From Streptomyces sp. HUAS MG91 (GTDB taxonomy: Bacteria > Actinomycetota > Actinomycetes > Streptomycetales > Streptomycetaceae), in assembly GCF_040529335.1 (NCBI RefSeq), contig NZ_CP159534.1:6882001-6946000 (forward strand): a stretch of 64,000 nucleotides of DNA, in the 5' to 3' direction. Below, in pieces: positions 24,576 through 33,105 of the stretch. Each line of letters starts with the position of its first letter. Position 1 is the first letter of the stretch. Under the pieces are notes generated by a model. That model saw only the letters and a list, made by a program, of their open reading frames with translations, did not search any database and had not been told where the DNA came from. A program made the position numbers and the translations under genes.

Positions 24576-25598
24576 ATGGACTTCGGACTCGTTCTGCAGA
24601 CCGACCCGCCGGCCTCCGGGGTCGTGGAGCTGATGAAGCGGGCGGAGGGCGCCGGGTTCACGTACGGGTGGACGTTCGACTCGTGCGTGCTCTGGCAGGA
24701 GCCGTTCGTCATCTACAGCCGGATCCTCGCCGAGACCGAGCGGCTGATCGTCGGCCCGATGGTGACCAACCCGGGCACCCGCACCTGGGAGGTCACCGCC
24801 TCCACGTTCGCGACCCTCAACGACATGTACGGCAACCGCACGGTGTGCGGCATCGGACGCGGCGACTCCGCGATGCGCGTCGCGGGCCGCACCCCGAACA
24901 CGCTCGCGCGGATCAGCGGCGCGATGAAGGTGATCCGGGCGCTCGGCCGGGGCGACGAGGCCGACCTCGGCGGCGGCGCCGTGGTGCAGTTCCCGTGGGT
25001 GCGCCCCGGCGCCGAACTGCCCGTCTGGATGGCCGCGTACGGGCCGAAGGCGCTCAAGATGACCGGCGAGGAGGCCGACGGCTTCATCCTTCAGCTCGCC
25101 GATCCGTTCCTCACCCAGTGGATGGTCAAGGCGGTGCGGGACGCGGCGGCCGCCGCCGGACGCGACCCGTCGGACGTGAAGATCTGCGTCGCCGCACCCG
25201 CGTACGTGACGGACGACGACTCGCCCGAGTCCCTCGCGCACGCCCGCGAGCAGTGCCGCTGGTTCGGCGGCATGGTCGGCAACCACGTCGCCGATCTGGT
25301 CTCCAAGTACGGCGCGCACTCCGGCATGGTGCCGGACGAGCTGACGGAGTACATCAAGGCCCGCGAGGGCTACGACTACGCGCACCACGGCCGCTCCGGC
25401 AACCCCGACACCCAGTTCGTGCCGGACGAGATCGTCGACCGGTTCTGTCTCGTCGGGCCGCCGTCCGCGCACATCGAGAAGCTGCGCGCGCTGCGCGAGC
25501 TGGGCGTCGACCAGTTCGCGCTGTACGCGATGCACGACGCGAAGGAGAAGGCCATCGACGCGTACGGGCAGGACATCATCCCCGCGCTGACCGCATGA
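24576..25598 (+). CDS. LLM-class flavin/F420-dependent oxidoreductase (TIGR03842 type)
   Basis: A 340-residue luciferase-like TIM-barrel protein. MDFGLVLQTDPPASGVVELM, AEGAGFTYGWTFDSCVLWQEP and FATLNDMYGNRTVCGIGRGD fit the CPS_4043/TIGR03842 family. As I recall, members of that family are repeatedly found beside dihydropyrimidinase genes, including in organisms without F420. The cofactor may be F420H2 or FMNH2. No reaction is established. Given its place in the operon and the absence of a dihydropyrimidine dehydrogenase here, reduction or oxidation of a pyrimidine or hydantoin ring is a reasonable hypothesis. RBS AAGCGAGG precedes ATG 24576. Confidence 0.85.
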   Translation: MDFGLVLQTDPPASGVVELMKRAEGAGFTYGWTFDSCVLWQEPFVIYSRILAETERLIVGPMVTNPGTRTWEVTASTFATLNDMYGNRTVCGIGRGDSAMRVAGRTPNTLARISGAMKVIRALGRGDEADLGGGAVVQFPWVRPGAELPVWMAAYGPKALKMTGEEADGFILQLADPFLTQWMVKAVRDAAAAAGRDPSDVKICVAAPAYVTDDDSPESLAHAREQCRWFGGMVGNHVADLVSKYGAHSGMVPDELTEYIKAREGYDYAHHGRSGNPDTQFVPDEIVDRFCLVGPPSAHIEKLRALRELGVDQFALYAMHDAKEKAIDAYGQDIIPALTA

Positions 25599-25718
25599 CA
25601 GCGCCCGTTCCCTTACCCCCACGGTTACCTCCACGCTCAACCTCCCCACACAGCACGGCAGTTCACGGCTTCCGCACGGCCGCCACTCCTCGTTCACCTC
25701 CCTAGAACGGACTGCCTC

Positions 25719-27230
25719 ATGACCGACATAGCCCCGCCACCGCGGCCCGCGGTGGAACTGCCCGCCGACACCTACCCGGCGGGCAGCCGCTACGCCAACG
25801 ACGATCTGCGCCCCGTGCCGCTCGCCGAGCGCCGCTGGACGACGTAGAACTTCGTGGCCCTGTGGATCGGCATGGCCCACTGCATCCCGTCCTGGACGCT
25901 GGCCTCCGGCCTGGTGGCGCTCGGCATGGACTGGAAGCAGGCGGTGCTGACCATCGCCCTCGCCAACGTCATCGTGCTGCTGCCGATGCTGCTGACCGGT
26001 CACGCGGGCCCCAAGTACGGCATCCCCTTCCCGGTCCTCGCGCGAGCGTCGTTCGGGGTGCGGGGCGCGAACCTGCCGGCCATGGTGCGGGCCGCGGTGG
26101 CCTGCTGCTGGTTCGGCATCCAGACGTGGATCGGCGGCCAGGGCGTCTTCGTGCTGCTGGGGAAGCTGTTCGGCGGATGGGCGGACGCCGGGCAGATCGG
26201 CGGCTACCCGTGGACGCTGTGGCTGTGCTTCGTCATCTTCTGGGTCCTCGAACTGGCGATCATCTACCGGGGCATGGACACCCTGCGCCGCTTCGAGAAC
26301 TGGGCGGCGCCGTTCGTCCTCGTCGGCGCGCTGGTGCTGCTGATCTGGATCGCGAACAAGGCGGGCGGGTTCGGGCCGCTGCTGCACGAACCGTCGAAGG
26401 TCGGCTGGGGCCCCGACTTCTGGAAGGTCTTCTTCCCCGGCCTGATGGGCATGATCGGCTTCTGGTCGACGCTGTCGCTGAACATCCCCGACTTCACCCG
26501 CTTCGGGAAGGGACAGAGAGCGCAGGTCATCGGGCAGACGCTGGGTCTTCCGACCACCATGACCCTGTTCGCGCTGATGTCGGTGCTGGTGACGGCCGGT
26601 TCCGAGAAGGTGTACGGCGTCGCCATCTGGGACCCGGTCGAGCTGGCGGGCAAGACCGACAACGTCTTCGGTCTGCTGTTCGCGCTCATCACGGTCTTCG
26701 TGGCGACGATCTCGGTCAATATCGCCGCGAATGTCGTCTCGCCCGCGTACGACCTCGCGAACCTCGCGCCGAAGGTCATCAACTTCCGTACGGGCGCCAT
26801 CATCACCGGCATCGTGGGCGTCCTGGTGATGCCGTGGAAGCTGACCTCGACGCCCGAGCTGTACATCTTCACGTGGCTCGGCGTCGTGGGCGGGCTGCTC
26901 GGCACGGTCGCGGGCATCCTCATCGCGGACTACTGGATCGTGCGCAGGACCGTGCTGCACCTGGCCGACCTGTACGTGGAGGGCGGCCGGTACTGGTACT
27001 CGGGAGGCTGGAACTGGCGGGCCGTCGTCGCCTTCGCGGTCGGCGGCCTGCTCGCCGTCGGCGGGTCGTACTCGACGCTCGACGCGAAGGGCGACAAGGC
27101 CGGGCCGTTCCCGGTCGACGGCATCATCCCGTTCCTGAAACCGCTGGCCGACTACGGGTGGGCCGTGGGGCTCGGGGCCTCGCTGATCGTGTACGTGGCG
27201 TTGATGGCGGGCGCCAGGCGACGGGTCTAG
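25719..27230 (+). pseudogene. NCS1-family nucleobase permease interrupted by an in-frame TAG
   Basis: The frame from ATG 25719 to TAG 27228-27230 encodes 503 codons of an NCS1 (uracil/allantoin/hydantoin) cation symporter. The N-terminus TYPAGSRYANDDLRPVPLAE and body MAHCIPSWTLASGLVALGM, PFPVLARASFGVRGANLPAM and SLNIPDFTRFGKGQRAQ are family hallmarks, with about 12 hydrophobic helices. Codon 43 (25845-25847) is TAG, within RRWTT-stop-NFVALWIGM. Relatives have RxWTTYN there, so one base changed a Tyr codon (TAC or TAT) to amber. The rest is intact. GTG 25854, two codons later, could restart translation without the 45-residue cytoplasmic N-terminus, but no Shine-Dalgarno precedes it. A sequencing error cannot be excluded. 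Confidence 0.85.
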
Positions 27231-27487
27231 GACGCGACCTCCGTGTGTGACATGGCACACGCCGACCCTGCGACGCCGTGCCGCCCGGGAGGCTGCCGAT
27301 GTGACGGCCGTGATGCGGTGCGGCCCGTCAAAGCCATGAGCAGGAAGGGGATTTGAGGGTGCGGTGACGCGTCGGACGGTGAAGATCGCTACCCGTCCGC
27401 GCGGCTCCGCGCACGTGCCTCAGCGGCCGTCCGGACCGCTGAAGCCCGTCGAACGTCCGTTATGTGGGACGACCGTCTCGATAATTG

Positions 27488-27516
27488 TTGACTCCGTTCC
27501 GGCGTTGCGCCATATT
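27488..27516 (+). promoter_or_regulatory. Promoter of the peptide-transport operon
   Basis: TTGACT (27488-27493), exact 17-bp spacer, CATATT (27511-27516). The predicted transcription start coincides with ATG 27524 of the leader peptide. Confidence 0.65.
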
Positions 27517-27523
27517 CCTCGAC

Positions 27524-27619
27524 ATGTCCCGCAGCGCCGTCACCCCTGAGCAAGCCGCCATTGAGCTGGCTCTCATCGGTGTGACCCGGCACTGTGTCTC
27601 CGACGTGCACTGTTGCTGA
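27524..27619 (+). CDS. Cysteine-ending leader peptide upstream of the peptide ABC operon
   Basis: A 31-codon ORF: an Ala/Glu-rich first half, then IGVTRHCVSDVHCC and TGA. It contains three Cys, two as the final codons, and resembles the short putative leader peptides with a TRH/RRHVD core that precede many Streptomyces uptake operons. Its ATG lies 7 nt after the -10, so translation would begin leaderless. About 150 nt separate it from the binding-protein start, enough for an attenuator. Cys-dependent ribosome stalling is a hypothesis; no codon-usage or structural test was made. Confidence 0.55.
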   Translation: MSRSAVTPEQAAIELALIGVTRHCVSDVHCC

Positions 27620-27770
27620 CGCCCGCCCGAGCGCGCGAAATCCCTCGCAGGCACGTCAGCATCCCGTATTCCGGTCGGTCGTCTCACATTCCGGTCGTTC
27701 CCGTGTGATCGCTCTCGCCGCTGCCTGCGCGCAACACCCCCGCAGCCAGACTTTCGAGAGGTCACCTCCC

Positions 27771-29489
27771 ATGCGTCAACCGTCCGTCATATCGCGCCGC
27801 CTGACAGCGGCCCTGGCCGTCTCCGCCGTGGCCGTGGGCGCGGCCGCGTGCGGCCCCCAGGACGGCAAGGCGTCCGGCTCCGGTGCCGCGGGCGCGCCCA
27901 AGAAGGGCGGCACCCTCACCGTCCTCAACAGCATCCCCCAGGAGGACTTCGACCCCGCGCGGCTCTACACCTCCGGCGGCGGCAACGTCCCCTCCCTCGT
28001 CTTCCGTACGCTCACCACGCGCAACCGCGAGGACGGCGCGGCCGGCGCCGAGGTGGTGCCCGACCTCGCGACCGACCTGGGCACGCCCAGCAAGAACGCC
28101 ACCGTGTGGACGTACCACCTCAAGGACGGGCTGAAGTACGAGGACGGCACGAAGATCACGAGTGCCGACATCAAGTACGGGATCGAGAGATCGTTCGCCG
28201 GTGAGCTGTCCGGCGGCGCGCCCTACCTGCGCGACTGGCTGATCGGCGGAGCCGACTACCAGGGCCCGTACAAGGACAAGAAGGGTCTCGACTCGATCGA
28301 GACGCCCGACGAGAAGACCATCGTTTTCCATCTGAACAAGAGCGAGGGCGAGTTCCCCTACCTCGCCACGCAGACCCAGACGACCCCGGTGCCCCAGGGC
28401 AAGGACAAGGGGACCAAGTACGAGGAGCACCCGCTGTCCTCCGGCCCGTACAAGGTCGTCAGGAACGAGGGCGACGGCGAGCGGCTCGTCCTGGAGCGCA
28501 ACCCGTACTGGTCGGCCGCCACCGACAAGGAGCGCAAGGCCTACCCCGACAAGATCGACGTGCGGTCCGGGCTCGACTCCGCCGTCATCAACCAGCGGCT
28601 CTCCGCCTCACGCGGCGCCGACGCCGCCGCCGTCACCACCGACACCAACCTCGGCCCCGCCGAACTCGCCAAGGTCAGCGGCGACAAGGACCTCGCCGCC
28701 CGCGTCGGCACCGGCCACTTCGGCTACACCAACTACCTCGCCTTCAACCCGAAGGTGAAGCCGTTCGACAACCCGAAGGTGCGCCAGGCCATCGCCTACG
28801 CGATCGACCGGTCCTCCGTGGTCAACGCGGCCGGCGGCTCCTCGCTCGCCGAGCCCGCCACGACGTTCCTGCCGGACCAGAAGTCCTTCGGGTACACCCC
28901 GTACGACCACTTCCCCGCCGGGAAGGACGGCAACGCGGCCAAGGCCAAGGAGCTGCTGAAGGAGGCCGGTTACGCCAAGGGCCTGACCGTAACCCTCACG
29001 CACTCCAACGCCAAGAACTTCTCCACCAGCCCCGAGATCGCCACCGCCGTCCAGGAGGCGCTGGCGAAGGCGGGCATCACCGTCAAGCTGCAGGGCCTGG
29101 AGGACACCAAGTACTCCGACACGATCTACAACGTGAAGAGCGAGCCCGGCTTCTTCCTCAGCGCCTGGGGAGCGGACTGGCCGTCGGGCGGCCCGTTCTT
29201 CGCGCCGATCTTCGACGGCCGGCAGATCGTCAAGAACGGCTACAACTTCAACTCGGCCCAGCTGGACGACTCCTCGGTCAACAAGGAGATCGACGAGATC
29301 AACAAGCTGACCGACCTGAAGGCCGCCGCCCAGCGGTGGGGCGCGCTCGACAAGAAGGTCGGCGAGCAGGCACTGACCGTGCCGCTGTTCCACCCGGTCT
29401 ACAAGCGCCTGTACGGCGCCGACGTCAAGAACGTCGTCATCAGCGACTGGACCGGTGTGCTCGACGTCTCCCAGGCAGCGGTCAAGTAA
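27771..29489 (+). CDS. Peptide ABC importer, substrate-binding lipoprotein (family 5), system 1
   Basis: A 572-residue extracytoplasmic solute-binding protein. A signal peptide with lipobox GAAAC (Cys near 27) is followed by a Gly/Ala spacer and the SBP_bac_5 fold: GGTLTVLNSIPQEDFDPARL, a heavy central domain with DIKYGIERSFAGELSGG, and the C-terminal AWGADWPSGGPFFAPIFDGR. Family members bind di- and oligopeptides. The context (two permeases and a double ATPase in a tight operon) confirms an importer. ATG 27771 has AGAGGT nearby as ribosome binding site. Confidence 0.92.
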   Translation: MRQPSVISRRLTAALAVSAVAVGAAACGPQDGKASGSGAAGAPKKGGTLTVLNSIPQEDFDPARLYTSGGGNVPSLVFRTLTTRNREDGAAGAEVVPDLATDLGTPSKNATVWTYHLKDGLKYEDGTKITSADIKYGIERSFAGELSGGAPYLRDWLIGGADYQGPYKDKKGLDSIETPDEKTIVFHLNKSEGEFPYLATQTQTTPVPQGKDKGTKYEEHPLSSGPYKVVRNEGDGERLVLERNPYWSAATDKERKAYPDKIDVRSGLDSAVINQRLSASRGADAAAVTTDTNLGPAELAKVSGDKDLAARVGTGHFGYTNYLAFNPKVKPFDNPKVRQAIAYAIDRSSVVNAAGGSSLAEPATTFLPDQKSFGYTPYDHFPAGKDGNAAKAKELLKEAGYAKGLTVTLTHSNAKNFSTSPEIATAVQEALAKAGITVKLQGLEDTKYSDTIYNVKSEPGFFLSAWGADWPSGGPFFAPIFDGRQIVKNGYNFNSAQLDDSSVNKEIDEINKLTDLKAAAQRWGALDKKVGEQALTVPLFHPVYKRLYGADVKNVVISDWTGVLDVSQAAVK

Positions 29490-29491
29490 CC

Positions 29492-30493
29492 ATGTCCGAA
29501 GCACTTCTCGCGGAAGCGGGGAAGGCCGACGAGGCGGGGGCGGCCGACGCCGCCCCCGTCTCCGGGGGCCGCCCCTTCTGGCGGCGGCTGCGCGCCCGCC
29601 GCTCCGCCCTGATCGCCGCCGCGATCGTCGCCCTCCTCGTCGTCGTGGCCCTCGCCGCGCCGCTGCTCAGCGCCCTCGAAGGGCAGAACCCGACCACCTA
29701 CCATCCGGCCCTCGTCGACTCCGCGAGCGGCGGCGTGCCCCTCGGCTCGTTCGGCGGGATCAGCGGCGAGCACTGGCTCGGTGTCGAACCCCTCACCGGA
29801 CGCGACCTGTTCGCCCGCGTCGTCTACGGAGCCCGGGTCTCGCTCGGCGTCGCGCTCGCCGCGACCCTGCTGCAGGTCGTCATCGGCACCGCCGTCGGCC
29901 TCGCGGCCGGTCTCGGCAACCGGTACGTCGACCAGGCGCTCAGCCGCGTCACCGACGTCGTGGTCGCGCTGCCCATCATGGTCATCGCGCTCGGCGCGCT
30001 CGCCGTCGTCCCCGCCGGGTTCCCGCGCCCCGTGCTGATCGCCGTGGTCGTCGGGCTCATCGGCTGGTCCGGCATCTCAAAGATCGTCCGGGCCCAGACG
30101 CTGTCGCTCAAGTCGCGCGACCACGTCGCCGCGGCCCGGCTCAGCGGCTGGAGCTCCTGGCAGGTCGCCCGCCGCGAACTGCTGCCCGCGCTCGGCGCGC
30201 CCGTCATCACCTACGCCGTCCTGCTCTTCCCGTCGAACATCGTCGTCGAGGCCGCCCTGTCGTTCCTCGGCGTCGGCATCAAACCGCCCACCCCGTCCTG
30301 GGGGCAGATGCTCAGCGACGCCGACACCTGGTACCAGGCGGCGCCCACCTATCTGCTGATCCCCGCCGTGCTGCTCTTCGTCACCGTGCTCGCGCTGACC
30401 GTCCTCGGCGAGGGCGTCCGCACCGCGCTCGACCCGCGCGCCGCGTCCCGGCTGCGGATCGGCACCGGCCGCAAGAAGGAGGCGGACGCATGA
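29492..30493 (+). CDS. Peptide ABC importer, DppC-type permease, system 1
   Basis: A 333-residue membrane protein of the OppC/DppC family. It has a cytoplasmic acidic N-terminus (about 35 residues), a first helix SALIAAAIVALLVVVALAAPLL and the periplasmic loop HWLGVEPLTGRDLFARVVYG diagnostic of DppC. Further helices follow, with the EAA coupling loop HVAAARLSGWSSWQVARRELLP. It starts 2 bp after the binding-protein stop and overlaps the next gene by 4 nt. Gene order is C before B, the reverse of the second peptide system in this window. Confidence 0.9.
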   Translation: MSEALLAEAGKADEAGAADAAPVSGGRPFWRRLRARRSALIAAAIVALLVVVALAAPLLSALEGQNPTTYHPALVDSASGGVPLGSFGGISGEHWLGVEPLTGRDLFARVVYGARVSLGVALAATLLQVVIGTAVGLAAGLGNRYVDQALSRVTDVVVALPIMVIALGALAVVPAGFPRPVLIAVVVGLIGWSGISKIVRAQTLSLKSRDHVAAARLSGWSSWQVARRELLPALGAPVITYAVLLFPSNIVVEAALSFLGVGIKPPTPSWGQMLSDADTWYQAAPTYLLIPAVLLFVTVLALTVLGEGVRTALDPRAASRLRIGTGRKKEADA

Positions 30494-31479
30494 CCGGATT
30501 CCTGCTCCGGCGCGCCGCGGGCGCGGTCTTCGTGCTTTTCGCGCTGAGCGTCGTCGTCTACGCGGCCTTCTACGTCGCCCCGGGCAACGTCGCCCAGATC
30601 GCCTGCGGCCCGCGCTGCTCACCCGCCCAGGTCGCCCAGGTCAGCGCCCAACTGCACCTCGGCGACCCGCTCTACCTGCAGTACGCGCACTTCGTCGAGG
30701 CCCTGTTCGCGGGCCGCGACTACTCCACCGGCACCGGCGTCCTGCACTGCCAGGCGCCCTGCCTCGGCCTCTCGTACCAGAGCGACCAGCAGGTCACCCA
30801 GCTGATCCTCGCCAAGCTCCCCGCCACCGCCTCGCTCGTCCTCGGCGGCGCCGTGCTGTGGGTGCTGCTCGGAGTCGGCACCGGCATCCTCTCGGTGTGG
30901 CGGCGCGGCCGGCCGACCGAGCGGATCCTCACCTGGATCACCCTCGCCGGGATGGCGACCCCGGTCTTCGTCATCGGCCTGCTGCTCATCATCGTCCTGG
31001 TCACCGCGCTGCAGCTCCTGCCGTTCCCGGACTACGTGCCGCTCACCGACGATCCCGAACAGTGGGCCTGGAACCTGCTGCTGCCCTGGATCTCGCTGGC
31101 CCTGGTCTCCGCGGCGCCGTACGCCCGCATGACCCGCGCGGCGATGCTGGAGACCCTCGCCGAGGACCATGTGCGCACCTTCCGCGCCTACGGGGTCGGT
31201 GAGCGGGTCCTGGTGCGGCGGCACGCGCTGCGCGGCGCGCTCGCCCCGGTGATCGCGCTCGGCGCCCTCGACGTCGGCGCCATGTTCGGCGGCGCCGTCC
31301 TCACCGAGTCGCTCTTCGGGATCCCGGGTATCTGCCGCGAACTCGTCGACGCCGTCAGGAACGTGGACCTTCCGGTCGTCGTCGGCCTGGTGCTCGTCAC
31401 CGGGTTCTTCGTCGTCCTCGCCAACGCCGTCGCCGATGTCCTCCAGGCGCTGGCCGACCGACGGGTGGTGCTCGCATGA
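30490..31479 (+). CDS. Peptide ABC importer, DppB-type permease, system 1
   Basis: A 329-residue permease. It has the DppB-type N-terminus (LLRRAAGAVFVLFALSVVVYAAFYVAPGN), a periplasmic loop with an unusual set of cysteines (IACGPRCSPAQ and LHCQAPCLGLSYQ), and the coupling loop HVRTFRAYGVGERVLVRRHALRG. It ends in the conserved GIPGICRELVDAVRNVDLPVV. The four loop cysteines could form disulfides outside the membrane, which is not usual for the family. ATG 30490 overlaps the previous stop, and its own stop overlaps the ATPase start. Confidence 0.9.
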   Translation: MTGFLLRRAAGAVFVLFALSVVVYAAFYVAPGNVAQIACGPRCSPAQVAQVSAQLHLGDPLYLQYAHFVEALFAGRDYSTGTGVLHCQAPCLGLSYQSDQQVTQLILAKLPATASLVLGGAVLWVLLGVGTGILSVWRRGRPTERILTWITLAGMATPVFVIGLLLIIVLVTALQLLPFPDYVPLTDDPEQWAWNLLLPWISLALVSAAPYARMTRAAMLETLAEDHVRTFRAYGVGERVLVRRHALRGALAPVIALGALDVGAMFGGAVLTESLFGIPGICRELVDAVRNVDLPVVVGLVLVTGFFVVLANAVADVLQALADRRVVLA

Positions 31480-33065
31480 GCCTCGTCTCAGTCACCGATC
31501 TGTCCATCTCCTTCGGCGACGTACGAGCCGTGGAGAACCTCTCGTTCGACCTCGAACCCGGCGGCGCGCTCGGCGTCGTCGGCGAGTCGGGCTCCGGCAA
31601 GAGCGCGTCGGCGTACGCCCTGCTGGGCCTGCACCGCGGGACCGGCGCGCGGGTCACCGGCCGCGTCGAGGTCGCCGGCGTCGACGTGAACGCCGCCGAC
31701 GACGCACAACTGCGCTCCCTGCGGGGTGCCAAGGCGGCGATGGTCTTCCAGGACCCGCTGTCCTCACTGGACCCGTACTACGCGATCGGCGACCAGATCG
31801 CCCAGGTGTACCGGGTCCACCACCGGGTCTCCCGGCGGGCGGCGCGGGCCCGCGCGGTCGAGGTCCTCGACCGGGTCAGGATCCCCGACGCGGCACGGCG
31901 CGCCCGGTCCAGGCCGCACGAGTTCTCCGGCGGCATGCGGCAGCGGGCCCTGATCGCGATGGCCCTGGCCTGCGAACCCCGGCTGCTCATCGCGGACGAG
32001 CCGACGACCGCCCTGGACGTCACCGTGCAGGCCCAGATCCTCGACCTGCTGCACCGGCTGCGTCAGGAGACCGGCATGGGACTGCTCCTCGTCACCCACG
32101 ACGTGGGGGTCGCCGCCGAGTCGGTCGACGACGTGCTCGTCATGCAGCACGGGCGGGCGGTCGAGCGGGGGCCGGTCCGCGAGGTCCTCAAGGCCCCGCG
32201 CGAGCCGTACACACGCGCACTGCTGTCGGCCGTGCCGCGCATCCCGGACGGCGACACTCCGCCGGACGAGCGGCCGGCGCCGCCCCGCGCGACGGGGGAG
32301 CCGCTCGTCGAGGCGACCGACGTCCGGCACGTCTTCGGCCGGGGCGGAGCCGCGCACACCGCCGTCGACGGGGTCTCGCTCACCGTCCACCGCGGCGAGA
32401 CCCTCGGCATCGTCGGGGAGAGCGGCAGCGGCAAGACCACCCTCGGCCGCATCCTGGTCGGACTGCTCGACCCCACTTCCGGCGACCTCACCCGCCGGGC
32501 CACGGTCCAGATGGTCTTCCAGGATCCCGTCTCCTCGCTCAACCCGCGCCGCTCGGTAGGGGAGTCGGTCGCCGACCCGCTCCGGGCCGCCGGGCAGCGC
32601 GACGAGGCCGCCATCCGGGCCCGGGTGACCGGGCTGCTGCGCCGGGTCGGTCTCGACCCCGGCCACTACGACCGCTATCCGCACGAGTTCAGCGGCGGCC
32701 AGCGCCAGCGCGTCGGCATCGCCCGGGCCCTCGCCGCCGAGCCCGACCTCATCGTCTGCGACGAGGCCGTGTCCGCCCTCGATGTGACGACGCAGGCCCA
32801 TGTCACCTCCCTGCTGGCCGAGTTGCAGCAGGAGCTGGGCCTGTCCCTCGTCTTCATCGCGCACGACCTCGCCGTCGTACGGCAGGTCAGCGACCGGGTC
32901 GCCGTGATGCGACGGGGCCGGATCGTGGAGGAGGGACCGGTGGAGCAGGTGTACGCCCACCCCCGGGAGGCGTACACCAAGGCACTGCTCGCGGCCGTCC
33001 CCGCGCTCGACCCCGACCGGGCCGCGGCCCGGCGGACCGCGCGCGCGGAGCTGGAGGTGGTCTGA
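31476..33065 (+). CDS. Fused DppD-DppF double ATPase, peptide ABC importer system 1
   Basis: A 529-residue protein with two complete ABC ATPase domains. Domain 1 (about 5-250) has Walker [10 protein letters not shown], signature FSGGMRQRALIAMAL, Walker B LIADEPTTALD and THDVG. Domain 2 (about 280-520) has Walker A GESGSGKTT, signature FSGGQRQRVGIARAL, Walker B LIVCDEAVSALD and AHDLA. In Walker B of domain 2 the usual DEPTSALD is DEAVSALD, but the catalytic Glu is kept. The C-terminal cysteine-rich FeS motif seen in single DppD/F proteins is missing in both halves. It is the last gene of the operon, convergent with a DUF574 methyltransferase 40 bp on. Confidence 0.92.
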   Translation: MSLVSVTDLSISFGDVRAVENLSFDLEPGGALGVVGESGSGKSASAYALLGLHRGTGARVTGRVEVAGVDVNAADDAQLRSLRGAKAAMVFQDPLSSLDPYYAIGDQIAQVYRVHHRVSRRAARARAVEVLDRVRIPDAARRARSRPHEFSGGMRQRALIAMALACEPRLLIADEPTTALDVTVQAQILDLLHRLRQETGMGLLLVTHDVGVAAESVDDVLVMQHGRAVERGPVREVLKAPREPYTRALLSAVPRIPDGDTPPDERPAPPRATGEPLVEATDVRHVFGRGGAAHTAVDGVSLTVHRGETLGIVGESGSGKTTLGRILVGLLDPTSGDLTRRATVQMVFQDPVSSLNPRRSVGESVADPLRAAGQRDEAAIRARVTGLLRRVGLDPGHYDRYPHEFSGGQRQRVGIARALAAEPDLIVCDEAVSALDVTTQAHVTSLLAELQQELGLSLVFIAHDLAVVRQVSDRVAVMRRGRIVEEGPVEQVYAHPREAYTKALLAAVPALDPDRAAARRTARAELEVV

Positions 33066-33105
33066 GACACGGCCGCGCACCCGTCATGCGACGCGCGGGC
33101 GAAGG

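Larger units (their letters stand above)
27231..27770. other. 540-bp intergenic region with promoter, leader ORF and repeats
   Basis: Besides the promoter and leader peptide listed separately, the region holds a weak hairpin CAGCGG/CCGCTG near 27421-27441, which could end the permease transcript. It also has a 10-bp direct repeat ATTCCGGTCG at 27668-27677 and 27688-27697, two helical turns apart, between the leader peptide and the binding-protein gene. I see no longer gene in it. Confidence 0.5.

Noticed and set aside
25854..27230. A normal intact permease starting at GTG 25854
   Set aside because: It would lack the conserved N-terminal 45 residues and has no ribosome binding site. The upstream 42 codons clearly belong to the same gene.
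24387..27260. A 957-residue minus-strand frame across the LLM oxidoreductase and permease
   Set aside because: Composition typical of reverse-complement high-GC coding sequence; no start signal or domain.
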